Shown here in pieces: positions 44,628-53,127 of a stretch of DNA of 64,000 nucleotides. The position numbers and the translations under genes are program-made. Under the pieces are notes generated by a model. It did not search any database. It had not been told where the DNA came from and saw nothing but the letters and a program-made list of their open reading frames with translations. Position 1 is the first letter of the stretch. The number at the start of each line of letters is the position of its first letter. Source of the stretch: Mucilaginibacter terrigena (lineage in GTDB: Bacteria; Bacteroidota; Bacteroidia; Sphingobacteriales; Sphingobacteriaceae); contig NZ_SEWG01000007.1 in NCBI RefSeq assembly GCF_004168255.1, forward strand, positions 124,001 to 188,000. Reading direction: 5' to 3'.

Positions 44628-45914
44628 CTAATTCATCAATTCTTCAATCTCCTCTGCCTCAATAGGGATATGGGCCATCAAATCGCGGTTGCCATCTTTA
44701 GTGATCAGGATATTGTTTTCTAAACGGATGCCCAATCCTTCTTCGGGGATATAAATGCCCGGCTCGCAGGTTAAGATGTTACCAACTTCAAACGGTTTGT
44801 AGCGGCTTGCGTAATCGTGCACATCCAAACCCAAATGGTGCGATGTGCCGTGCATAAAATACTTTTTATATAACGGGGCTTTGGGGTCCTGCTTATCAAC
44901 CTCGTGTTTTTTTAATAATCCCAGGTCAATCAGTTCACCGGTCATTATATTTCCTACCTCGTCGTGGTAATCGTTCCATACGGTGCCGGCCACTATCATT
45001 TTAGTAGCGGCGCGCAGTACACGCAGTACGGCATCGTATACATCGCGCTGGCGTTTGGTAAAGCGCCCGTTCACCGGGATAGAGCGGCTCATATCGGCAT
45101 TGTAGTTGGCGTATTCGGCAGCCCAGTCAAACAGTATTACGTCGCCATCCTTACAAACCTGGTTGTTATCAATATAATGCAAAACAATAGCATTTTTTCC
45201 TGACGCTATTATAGGGCTATAGGCATGGCCGGTTGCGCGCTGGCGCAAAAATTCGTGCGTTATTTCGGCTTCAATCTCATACTCGGTTACGCCGGGCTGT
45301 ACAAATTTTAGTACGCGCGTAAATGCATCCCTGGTAATATCACATGCTTTTTGGGTAAGCGCTATCTCAATTTCTGATTTTACCACACGCAGGTCGCGCA
45401 GTACCGGTGCCGACCGTTCGTAATGGTGCAGCGGATACTTTTGGCGAAGGGTTTCCAGTAACCTCAGGTCGCGATAGGGCACAGTATGCACGTAACGGTC
45501 GTTTTCGTTGGTATTGATATATATATTATCGGCATAATTTATTATGCTGTGTAAAATGCCGTCGTATTCGTGCAGCCAGTAAATTTGCTGAATGCCCGAT
45601 GCCGCGCGTGCCTCTTCTTTGGTATACTTGTGTCCTTCCCAAACAGCTATATGTTCGTTGGTTTGTCTTAAAAAAAGTACTTCTTTGTATTGCTGATTAG
45701 GACAATCGGGGTACAATAGCAGGATACTTTGCTCCTGATCTATACCTGTGAGGTAGTAAAAATCGGGATTTTGCTTAAAAATGAACGATTGATCACCATT
45801 TCTCGGAAATTCATCATTTGAGTGAAATATAGCAATTGAGTTGGATTTTATTCTCGAAACGAAATTTTTTCTATTAATTGTAAATAACTGTTCGCTAACA
45901 GGTAGATATTTCAT
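44628..45914 (-). CDS. Aminopeptidase P family (M24B) metallopeptidase
   Basis: A 428-residue cytosolic peptidase with an N-terminal creatinase-like domain (about 1-165) and a pita-bread catalytic domain. Metal ligands are visible: Asp in FDWAAEYANYNADMSR (two acidic positions near 250-260), His in HGTSHHLGLDVHD near 354, Glu in LTCEPGIYIPEEGLGIRLEN near 385-405 (read in two parts). PIIASGKNAIVLHY near 230 supplies the substrate histidine. Cleavage of the bond before proline at the N terminus is expected. It is divergent from the OmpA gene. Confidence 0.93.
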   Translation of the reverse strand: MKYLPVSEQLFTINRKNFVSRIKSNSIAIFHSNDEFPRNGDQSFIFKQNPDFYYLTGIDQEQSILLLYPDCPNQQYKEVLFLRQTNEHIAVWEGHKYTKEEARAASGIQQIYWLHEYDGILHSIINYADNIYINTNENDRYVHTVPYRDLRLLETLRQKYPLHHYERSAPVLRDLRVVKSEIEIALTQKACDITRDAFTRVLKFVQPGVTEYEIEAEITHEFLRQRATGHAYSPIIASGKNAIVLHYIDNNQVCKDGDVILFDWAAEYANYNADMSRSIPVNGRFTKRQRDVYDAVLRVLRAATKMIVAGTVWNDYHDEVGNIMTGELIDLGLLKKHEVDKQDPKAPLYKKYFMHGTSHHLGLDVHDYASRYKPFEVGNILTCEPGIYIPEEGLGIRLENNILITKDGNRDLMAHIPIEAEEIEELMN

Positions 45915-45992
45915 AAATTATAAAATATTAAATTATACAAAAACAAATTATTTATGTTGTTTGTAGTAGATATTATGAATTTTGGAACAAGA

Positions 45993-46027
45993 TTTGGTAT
46001 TTGTTTCAAACATAATTACTAATTTTG
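45993..46027 (+). promoter_or_regulatory. Promoter of the OmpA gene
   Basis: TAATTTTG at 46020-46027 is a full Bacteroidota -7 match; TTTG at 45993-45996 (23 bases away) or TTG at 46001-46003 (16 bases) may be the -33 element. A TTG in the box is in frame with the gene but cannot be the start. Confidence 0.65.
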
Positions 46028-46063
46028 AAAAAAATCACAATTAAATCGTTTAATCTTAAAACT

Positions 46064-47434
46064 ATGAATTATTCTACATTAAAGAAATCAGTAGCATTAT
46101 CATGTGCTTCTTTGCTGGTTGCTGGGATGGTTAGCGCACAGACAGACTCTGCCGCAACTACTACCACTACCACCACAGACACTATGATGTCTTCTACAGC
46201 AACCACTGCCAAGGTATTTGGCGGGAGAGGTCAGTACAAAACCTGGAGTATAGGTTTAAATGTTGGCGCAACATCACAGGTTCTTGCAACCGGTGGCAGC
46301 AACGACTTCAGGAACAAAGTAATTGAATTAGGTTACGGCCTGTCTATAAGGGATCAACTGGGCCACAACTTTGGCTTACAGTTAGATGTACGCGGTGGTA
46401 AAGTTTCCGGTAATAACAGCAGCCTTGGTAACAATGGCAACTATTCAACTAAATTCTGGCAAGCTACTTTAAGTGGTGTTGTTAACGTTGCAACTATCGA
46501 CTTTATCCGTCGTAAAAACTCTGTTAACTTCTTCTTAACCGCTGGTGCTGGTTTAGCTATGTACAACCCAACTGGTGTAACTGCACAAGGCGTACCTTTT
46601 GATTACAAAAACGGCGCTGCAGGCGGTAACGCAGGTACCGGTAGCTACGTTAGAGAATATGTAGTGCCAATTGGTGCTGGTGTTAAATTCCGTTTAAGCG
46701 ACGCGGTTGCCTTAAACTTCGGTTACACCGAGAACTTTATTGATGGTGATAACTTTGATGGTGTTAAATCTCCGTCAAACTCTAAAGATCACTACTCATA
46801 CGGATACGGTGGTTTAGAATTCACTTTGGGTTCAAAATCAAAACCAAGCTTAGAGTGGGTTAACCCTGTAGCTATGATGTATGACGAATTATATGATGCA
46901 GCTTTACGCCAGGAAGTTGAAGCTCTTAAAGGCCGTGTAACTAACGTTGAAAACGCAGTTACTGATCTTAAGAAAGATTCTGATGGTGATGGTGTATCTG
47001 ATCAATTCGACAAATGCCCTAACACTCCTGCCGGTAGCGTAGTTGACGGTTCTGGTTGCGTTATCGTATTCCCGGCTGCCGCTGCTGCTGCTGATACTAT
47101 GACTGGTACTGCTTACTCAAACATCCAGTTTGAATTTGACAGCTCGGTGTTAAGGACTTCATCTTACCCAGTGTTAGATGCTACTTCAGCTGACTTACGT
47201 TCATCTGGTAAAACTGTTGAGATCGATGGTTACGCTTCATCTGAAGGTACTGCTGCTCACAACTTGTCTTTATCACGTGACCGTGCAAACTCTGTAAAAA
47301 CTTACTTAGTTAACTCAGGTGTTTCTGCATCAAAATTGAAGATCAAAGCTTACGGTGAAACTAACCCGATAGCTGATAATTCAACTGAAGAAGGACGCGT
47401 TGCTAACCGTCGCGTTGCTTTCAAACAAAGATAA
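46064..47434 (+). CDS. OmpA family outer-membrane protein
   Basis: A 456-residue protein from ATG 46064 with a signal peptide ending GMVSAQ. A threonine-rich stretch precedes a barrel of about 250 residues (GLNVGATSQ, FLTAGAGLAMYN, FGYTENFIDG). Next come a short coiled coil, a thrombospondin type 3-like calcium repeat (DSDGDGVSDQFDKCPNTPAG) and the peptidoglycan-binding OmpA domain (about 345-456: FEFDSSVLRTSSYPVLD, DGYASSEGTAAHNLSLSRDR split, ...NRRVAFKQR). Codons lean to GGT, GCT, AAC and TTA forms unlike the neighbours, a sign of very high expression, in keeping with its strong promoter and terminator. Confidence 0.93.
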   Translation: MNYSTLKKSVALSCASLLVAGMVSAQTDSAATTTTTTTDTMMSSTATTAKVFGGRGQYKTWSIGLNVGATSQVLATGGSNDFRNKVIELGYGLSIRDQLGHNFGLQLDVRGGKVSGNNSSLGNNGNYSTKFWQATLSGVVNVATIDFIRRKNSVNFFLTAGAGLAMYNPTGVTAQGVPFDYKNGAAGGNAGTGSYVREYVVPIGAGVKFRLSDAVALNFGYTENFIDGDNFDGVKSPSNSKDHYSYGYGGLEFTLGSKSKPSLEWVNPVAMMYDELYDAALRQEVEALKGRVTNVENAVTDLKKDSDGDGVSDQFDKCPNTPAGSVVDGSGCVIVFPAAAAAADTMTGTAYSNIQFEFDSSVLRTSSYPVLDATSADLRSSGKTVEIDGYASSEGTAAHNLSLSRDRANSVKTYLVNSGVSASKLKIKAYGETNPIADNSTEEGRVANRRVAFKQR

Positions 47435-47456
47435 TATCCAAATAAATATTATTAAG

Positions 47457-47493
47457 AAGCCCTCCGAATAACTCGGAGGGCTTTCTTTTTTTT
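47457..47493 (+). terminator. Strong terminator after OmpA
   Basis: Perfect 11-bp stem AAGCCCTCCGA / TCGGAGGGCTT, five-base loop, followed by a long T run. Confidence 0.92.
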
Positions 47494-47495
47494 AC

Positions 47496-47503
47496 TAAAT
47501 TTG
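47496..47503 (+). promoter_or_regulatory. TAnnTTTG promoter box just upstream of the small membrane gene
   Basis: TAAATTTG ends four bases before ATG 47508, so transcription would start at or next to the start codon (leaderless). Confidence 0.5.
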
Positions 47504-47507
47504 TGTT

Positions 47508-47651
47508 ATGTACTTTTTTAGAAAAAAAGACCCCAACAGGCCTACCAGCTTTAATCTTAAAGTAATGCATATAATTAATGCCATTGCCATAAGCATGTTT
47601 TTGGCCGGCATAATCTGGAAGCTTGTGCAGTGGTTCATCCTAAAAAAGTAA
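47508..47651 (+). CDS. Small membrane protein, DUF6728-like
   Basis: ATG 47508 opens a 47-residue frame: MYFFRKKDPNRPTSFNLKVM, then a single membrane helix (about residues 23-44) and a basic end. The FRKKDP.RP..FN.K.MH pattern is one I know from a small conserved Bacteroidota family (DUF6728). It fits between the OmpA terminator and ridA, overlaps no other real gene, and the stop is 20 bases from the ridA start. Function unknown; the N-terminal arginines and lysines suggest a cytosolic N terminus. Confidence 0.75.
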   Translation: MYFFRKKDPNRPTSFNLKVMHIINAIAISMFLAGIIWKLVQWFILKK

Positions 47652-47671
47652 TATCTAAACACAACGCCACC

Positions 47672-48052
47672 ATGAAAACCATCATCAATACCAGCAACGC
47701 CCCCGCGCCAATAGGCCCTTACAGCCAGGCTGTTGCAGCCAACGGTTTATTATTTGTTTCGGGCCAGGTACCCATTAACCCAAAAACCGGCGAGATCGTT
47801 ACCACCGGGATAGCCGATGAAGCAAAAATGGTGATGGAAAACCTTAAAGCCATATTGGATGAGGCTGGGATAGGTTTTGACAGCATTATTAAAACAAACA
47901 TCTTTTTAACCGATATGCAAACCTTTTCGCAGGTGAACGATGTTTATGGCTCTTATTTTACCGCCGATTTCCCCGCGCGCGAAACGGTGCAGGTTTCGGC
48001 GCTTCCAAAAGGTGTTAATGTAGAGATCTCTGTAATTGCCTTAAAACCCTGA
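47672..48052 (+). CDS. ridA: RidA family reactive-intermediate deaminase
   Basis: A 126-residue protein from ATG 47672 (an upstream in-frame GTG at 47630 lies inside the small membrane gene and is rejected). Family marks: APAPIGPYSQAV at the front, LLFVSGQVPINPKTGE, GFDSIIKTNIFLTDMQ, and FPARETVQVSALPKGVNVEI near the end with the arginine that holds the substrate carboxylate and the usual E near the C terminus. The family hydrolyses enamine/imine intermediates from amino acid enzymes. recG follows after 13 bases, so the two are probably cotranscribed. Confidence 0.93.
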   Translation: MKTIINTSNAPAPIGPYSQAVAANGLLFVSGQVPINPKTGEIVTTGIADEAKMVMENLKAILDEAGIGFDSIIKTNIFLTDMQTFSQVNDVYGSYFTADFPARETVQVSALPKGVNVEISVIALKP

Positions 48053-48065
48053 TCAGGTATAAAAA

Positions 48066-50171
48066 TTGAATAATCAGCAGTTTCAAACACCCATTGAATA
48101 TTTAAAAGGTGTAGGCCTGTCCCGTGCGGATGTGCTTAAAAAGGAATTGCAGATATACAATTTTGAAGACCTTTTAAAGCATTTCCCTTATAAATATATT
48201 GACCGTACCCGGTTTTATAAAGTACGGGAGATACAGCCCGATATGCCCTATGTGCAGGTGCTGGCCCGTTTAACCCAAAAAGAAATTATTGGCGAAAAGC
48301 GCACCAAACGTTTGATTGCCCAGGCACACGATGATACCGGCACTATTGAACTGGTATGGTTCCAGGGGATAAAATGGGTGGAGAAGATGCTGGTACCCGG
48401 CAAGGTTTACGTATTGTTTGGCAAGCCCGGCTTTTTCAATAATAAAGCCCAGATGGCGCACCCCGAAATGGAACTATACATCCCCGGCGCGCAGCAAAAA
48501 GGAAACTTAACCCTGCAGCCTGCTTACAACTCAACCGAAAAATTAAAGCAGTTTACCTTAGATAGCAAAGGCCTGCAAAAACTGATTGCCGGCCTGTTGG
48601 AACAAACCGCAAAAGATATCCACGAAAATTTACCGGATTATATCCGCAACCGTTATAAACTTGCGGGCAGGCAGGAAAGTTACCGCAACATCCATTTCCC
48701 TAACGATGCCAACCAGCTAAACGAAGCCCGTTACCGTTTAAAATTTGAAGAGCTGTTTTTTTTGCAGCTAAAACTGCTGCGTAACAAACTGCTGCGCACC
48801 CAAAAGTTCAAAGGCAATATCTTTGAATCGGTAGGCGATTACTTTAATGAGTTTTATCACCACAAACTGCCGTTTGCTTTAACCAATTCGCAAAAGCGGG
48901 TTTTAAAAGAGATAAGGCTGGATACCCAGCGTGGTGTACAAATGAACCGCCTGCTGCAGGGTGATGTGGGCAGCGGTAAAACAGTAGTTGCTTTAATGAG
49001 TATGCTGATAGCTATTGATAATGGTTTCCAAACCTGTATCATGGCCCCTACCGAAATTTTGGCCAACCAGCATTACCAAACCATAAAAAGTTTGGTTGGC
49101 GAGGGCTTTATAGAGGTAGCGCTATTAACCGGGTCGGTGCCTAACAAGGCGCGCAAAGTTATCCACCAAAAGTTAGAAGACGGCACGCTGAATATATTAA
49201 TAGGTACCCACGCGCTTATTGAAGATAAGGTGCAATACAAAAATCTTGGCCTGGTGGTGATAGACGAGCAGCACCGCTTTGGCGTAGAGCAGCGCGCAAA
49301 GCTTTGGCGAAAAAATATCATCCCTCCGCATATACTGGTGATGACGGCCACACCAATTCCCCGCACCCTGGCCATGACCATGTATGGCGACCTGGATATT
49401 TCTGTAATAGACGAATTGCCTGCCGGGCGCAAGCCTATCCAAACCGTGCATTTTTACGAAGCCCAGCGCCTGCGCATGTTTGGCTTTATGAAAGATGAGA
49501 TTGCCAAAGGCAGGCAGATATACGTGGTGTACCCCCTGATAAAAGAAAGCGAAAAGCTGGACCTGAAGAACCTGATGGATGGCACCGAAATTATGTCGCG
49601 CGAGTTCCCCTTACCCAAATACCGTATCAGCATTGTACATGGCAAACTAAAGCCCGCCGAAAAGGAATTTGAGATGCAGCGCTTTGTTAAAGGCGAAACA
49701 CAAATAATGGTTGCAACAACCGTGATAGAGGTTGGGGTTAATATCCCAAATGCATCTGTTATGATCGTAGAGAATGCCGAGCGGTTTGGCCTTTCGCAAT
49801 TGCATCAGCTGCGTGGGCGTGTTGGCCGTGGCGCCGAGCAATCTTTTTGCATACTGATGAGTAACGAGAAGCTTAGCCACGATGGCCGCATCAGGCTAAA
49901 CACCATGGTAAAAACTAATAACGGTTTCGAGATAGCCGAGATAGATATGCAGCTGCGCGGCCCCGGTAATATCGAGGGCACGCAACAAAGCGGCGTGCTC
50001 GACCTGAAAGTTGCCGACCTTACCACCGACCAGGAGATACTACAGCAAGCCCGCAACCTGGTTATCGAGATATTTGAGAAAGACCCCCAGTTGGCCGCCC
50101 CCGAAAACCAGATCCTTAACCTCGCGTTCCAGGCAAAAAACGCCGGCCTAAGCTGGGATAAAATATCCTGA
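48066..50171 (+). CDS. recG: ATP-dependent DNA helicase RecG
   Basis: A 701-residue enzyme that remodels stalled replication forks and branched DNA. It has an N-terminal wedge/OB domain (about 1-180) with LLKHFPYKYIDRT, then the helicase: LLQGDVGSGKTVVAL near 297 (Walker A), VVIDEQHRFGVEQRAKL near 397 (DEQH), VMTATPIPRTLAMT near 428, and in lobe 2 VATTVIEVGVNIPNA and LSQLHQLRGRVGRG near 575. The start is TTG 48066: it is the first codon that gives the family N terminus, and no ATG occurs before residue 60. Probably coexpressed with ridA. Confidence 0.95.
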   Translation: MNNQQFQTPIEYLKGVGLSRADVLKKELQIYNFEDLLKHFPYKYIDRTRFYKVREIQPDMPYVQVLARLTQKEIIGEKRTKRLIAQAHDDTGTIELVWFQGIKWVEKMLVPGKVYVLFGKPGFFNNKAQMAHPEMELYIPGAQQKGNLTLQPAYNSTEKLKQFTLDSKGLQKLIAGLLEQTAKDIHENLPDYIRNRYKLAGRQESYRNIHFPNDANQLNEARYRLKFEELFFLQLKLLRNKLLRTQKFKGNIFESVGDYFNEFYHHKLPFALTNSQKRVLKEIRLDTQRGVQMNRLLQGDVGSGKTVVALMSMLIAIDNGFQTCIMAPTEILANQHYQTIKSLVGEGFIEVALLTGSVPNKARKVIHQKLEDGTLNILIGTHALIEDKVQYKNLGLVVIDEQHRFGVEQRAKLWRKNIIPPHILVMTATPIPRTLAMTMYGDLDISVIDELPAGRKPIQTVHFYEAQRLRMFGFMKDEIAKGRQIYVVYPLIKESEKLDLKNLMDGTEIMSREFPLPKYRISIVHGKLKPAEKEFEMQRFVKGETQIMVATTVIEVGVNIPNASVMIVENAERFGLSQLHQLRGRVGRGAEQSFCILMSNEKLSHDGRIRLNTMVKTNNGFEIAEIDMQLRGPGNIEGTQQSGVLDLKVADLTTDQEILQQARNLVIEIFEKDPQLAAPENQILNLAFQAKNAGLSWDKIS

Positions 50172-50175
50172 TGAG

Positions 50176-50207
50176 TTGATAAAAATGCGCGGCAAATATT
50201 ACATTTG
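50176..50207 (+). promoter_or_regulatory. Promoter of the M28 peptidase gene
   Basis: TACATTTG at 50200-50207 with TTG at 50176-50178, 21 bases apart, matches both Bacteroidota elements; ATG 50225 follows. Confidence 0.65.
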
Positions 50208-50224
50208 CTTAAACGCTGCTTATC

Positions 50225-51613
50225 ATGAAAAAAATCCTGTTACTTTCTATCGCATTACTATCCATTACACTTTGCTCGCAAGCGCAAGATTCCGTTCAGA
50301 TCCGTAAATTTTACGACGAAGCTTTGGTTAACGGCCAGTGTTACGAAAACCTGCGCTACCTGTGTAAAAAAATCGGACAGCGTTTAAGCGGCTCGGCAGG
50401 TGCGGCAAAATCGGTCGATTGGAGTAAAAAGCTAATGGAAAGCTACGGCTTTGATAAAGTTTACCTGCAGGAGGTAATGGTGCCGCATTGGTTACGCGGC
50501 GCAAAAGAACAAGCCTACATTATTGATGGTAAAAAAAGAATAGCTGTGCCTTTAGTGGCGCTGGGCATGTCGGTAGCTACACCCGCCGCAGGCATAACCG
50601 CTAATATTGTTGAGGTACGGAGTATAAAAGAATTAGATGCCCTGGGCGAAAGCGTTATTAAAGGTAAAATAGTTTTCTTTAACGGCCCTTTCGATCAGCG
50701 TTTTATCGAAACGGGAGCTGGTTACGGCGCGGCAGGTATCCAGCGCTTCGCGGGCCCGGCTGCAGCGGCTAAATATGGTGCAGTTGGCGCAATAGTACGG
50801 TCAATATCATCGGCGCTTGACGATTACCCGCATACCGGCGGCACCGTTTATGTTGATGGTGTAAAGAAGATCCCCGCAGCGGCCATATCAACCCTTGCCG
50901 CCAATAAGCTTAGCAATATGCTTAGGCTGCGCAAATTGCCGCTTATTAAATTTTATTTTAAGCAAAACTGCCAAACCCTGCCCGATGCAAAATCATACAA
51001 TGTTATTGGCGAAATAACCGGGAGCGAGAATCCTAATAAATTCATTACCGTTGGCGGCCACCTCGATTCGTGGGATCTGGCCGAGGGCGCACATGACGAT
51101 GGTACGGGCGTAATGCAATCTGCCGAGGTATTAAGGATCTTTAAAGCGACAGGTTATCGCCCAAAAAACTCAGTAAGGGCAGTATTTTTCATGAACGAAG
51201 AGAACGGCCATAAAGGTGGTATTAAGTACGCCGAATTGGCTGCCGCGAATAAGGAAGAGCACATTGCTGCAATTGAAACAGATGAAGGCGGCTTTACCCC
51301 GCGCGGTTTTAGTTTCCAGGGTGTATCTGCAGATTTTTTAAAAGATATAAACAAAAAATGGAAAGGCCTGCTGGAGCCTTATGAGGCCGACCGGCTGGTA
51401 GCAGGCGGCGGCGGTACCGATATTGGCCCGCTAAAAGAAACCATCCCATCAATAGTGCTGATAGGTTTCCGGCCCGATTCGCAGCGTTATTTTGATATTC
51501 ATCACTCAACCAATGATGTTTTTGAGAACGTGAACAAACGCGAGCTGGAATTAGGCGCCGCTGCTATAACGGCTTTGGTTTACCTGATAGATCAGCATGG
51601 GTTAAATTTTTAA
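50225..51613 (+). CDS. M28 family metallopeptidase with PA domain, exported
   Basis: A 462-residue exported protein with a signal peptide ending CSQAQ. A protease-associated (PA) domain spans about residues 110-240 (KIVFFNGPFDQRF, YGAAGIQRF). The catalytic domain has zinc ligands in VGGHLDSWDLAEGAHDDGTG (His and Asp, about 279-297, in two pieces), the catalytic glutamate in FMNEENGHKGG near 325, an Asp in ETDEGG near 352 and a His in FDIHHSTNDV near 425. It should cleave N-terminal amino acids or dipeptides outside the cytoplasm. It carries its own promoter. Confidence 0.93.
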   Translation: MKKILLLSIALLSITLCSQAQDSVQIRKFYDEALVNGQCYENLRYLCKKIGQRLSGSAGAAKSVDWSKKLMESYGFDKVYLQEVMVPHWLRGAKEQAYIIDGKKRIAVPLVALGMSVATPAAGITANIVEVRSIKELDALGESVIKGKIVFFNGPFDQRFIETGAGYGAAGIQRFAGPAAAAKYGAVGAIVRSISSALDDYPHTGGTVYVDGVKKIPAAAISTLAANKLSNMLRLRKLPLIKFYFKQNCQTLPDAKSYNVIGEITGSENPNKFITVGGHLDSWDLAEGAHDDGTGVMQSAEVLRIFKATGYRPKNSVRAVFFMNEENGHKGGIKYAELAAANKEEHIAAIETDEGGFTPRGFSFQGVSADFLKDINKKWKGLLEPYEADRLVAGGGGTDIGPLKETIPSIVLIGFRPDSQRYFDIHHSTNDVFENVNKRELELGAAAITALVYLIDQHGLNF

Positions 51614-51690
51614 CAGTTCTGTGTCAATTGCATTTTGAGCAGGGCTGCTACTATTGTAAATTGCGGCCTCCAACTAATACATCCCCATAA

Positions 51691-52998
51691 GTGCCAGACG
51701 AGGAAAACATCGCCCCCCGTACAGATTCATTCGCAGCCCTTAAATACAAGGACTTCCGCTCGTATGTAGGCATGCGTTTTTGCTTTACGTTTGCATATCA
51801 AATGCAAACAGTTGTGCTGGGTTTTTATATTTATGAGCTTACACACAGTAAAATAGCGCTGGCTTTTATAGGTTTGAGCGAGGCCATCCCGGCGGTGGGC
51901 ATAGCGTTGTATGGTGGTTATATTGCCGATAAGTACGAAAAGCGAAAAATGCTGCTGCTGATATTCTCCGGCGTGTTTTTATCATCGTTTATTATGTTTA
52001 TAGCCACCATGAACAGCGTGGTTGGCTACATGCATATACACGGGTTGCTAATTGTGCTGTACAGCATGATTTTTTGCAATGGGGTTGCCAGGGCATTTTA
52101 CGGGCCGGCAACATTTACCATTTATGCCCAAAGTGTCCCTAAAGAAATTTACCCCAATGCCAGTACCTGGAGCAGTTCCAGCTGGCAGGTAGCATCTATA
52201 CTTGGGCCCTTAACAGGCGGTTTTATTTATGGCTTTGCCGGCCATATTATGCCGGGCCTAAGCGGTATAACTGCTACTTTTGGTTTGGTGCTTATATTAA
52301 TGCTGATATCGTTATACCTGGTTTTCAGGCTGCGCGCATATCCTCCTGTATTTATCCCCAAAGAGAATATATGGATAAGCCTTAAAGAAGGCCTCAACTT
52401 TGTATTCACAAACAAAATAATGTTCTATGCCATGAGCCTTGATCTTTTCTCGGTGTTTTTTGGTGGTGTGGTAGCTTTATTGCCTGTATTTGCCCTTGAT
52501 ATTTTAAAGGTAGGTGCCGAAGGGTTGGGGATAATGCGTATGGCATCGTCATTAGGTGCCGCGCTAACTATGCTTGCCATGATCCGTTTTTCGCCCATGA
52601 ACAAGCCCTGGCGCAATTTGCTGGTAGCGGTGCTGGGCTTTGGCATTTCTATAATAGGTTTTGGCCTTTCGCACATATTTTACCTGTCGCTGCTGTTTTT
52701 ATTTTTGCAGGGCGCGTTCGATAGCGTTAGCGTTATTATCAGGGGTACCTTAATGCAGTTACTTACACCCGACCATATGCGCGGCCGGGTATCGGCAGTT
52801 AATTCCATGTTCATCGGCTCGTCAAACGAAATAGGCGATTTTGAATCGGGTGTGGCGGCCAAACTTTTAGGCACCATTCCCGCTGTAATATTTGGCGGTA
52901 GCATGACCCTGGCTATCGTATCTATTACCTGGCTTAAAACTAAAAAGTTCATCCCATTATCCTTAAAACAGATCCAGGAACCCGAAGCTATTAAGTAG
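51691..52998 (+). CDS. MFS transporter, EntS-like type
   Basis: A 435-residue protein with about twelve membrane helices. The ADKYEKRKML loop between helices 2 and 3 is the MFS signature, and AFYGPATFTIYAQSVPKEIYPNA with WSSSSWQVASILGP matches the enterobactin-exporter-like MFS_3 group. Its late RGRVSAVNSMFIGSSNEIGDFESG is a family box of that group. The exported compound is unknown; siderophore genes are not nearby. The start is GTG 51691. It is 77 bases downstream of the M28 gene, with no terminator seen between them. Confidence 0.88.
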   Translation: MPDEENIAPRTDSFAALKYKDFRSYVGMRFCFTFAYQMQTVVLGFYIYELTHSKIALAFIGLSEAIPAVGIALYGGYIADKYEKRKMLLLIFSGVFLSSFIMFIATMNSVVGYMHIHGLLIVLYSMIFCNGVARAFYGPATFTIYAQSVPKEIYPNASTWSSSSWQVASILGPLTGGFIYGFAGHIMPGLSGITATFGLVLILMLISLYLVFRLRAYPPVFIPKENIWISLKEGLNFVFTNKIMFYAMSLDLFSVFFGGVVALLPVFALDILKVGAEGLGIMRMASSLGAALTMLAMIRFSPMNKPWRNLLVAVLGFGISIIGFGLSHIFYLSLLFLFLQGAFDSVSVIIRGTLMQLLTPDHMRGRVSAVNSMFIGSSNEIGDFESGVAAKLLGTIPAVIFGGSMTLAIVSITWLKTKKFIPLSLKQIQEPEAIK

Positions 52999-53127
52999 CA
53001 CCTCGCCGGGGTGTAAAACCACTTTCTTTTAAGCTATAATTCAGCGCTATTAATTGCAAAAAAGTATTCACCTTTAGTAAATTTAACAGTTGAGTTATTC
53101 TTCTGATTAATTTAAATTAATTAAGCA

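Noticed and set aside
47630-47671. GTG start for ridA giving 14 extra residues
   Set aside because: It lies inside the small membrane gene, and RidA proteins begin at the ATG 47672 position.
51660-51690. Promoter box TAAATTG upstream of the EntS-like gene
   Set aside because: One T short of the consensus and not supported by a -33 element; left out of the features.
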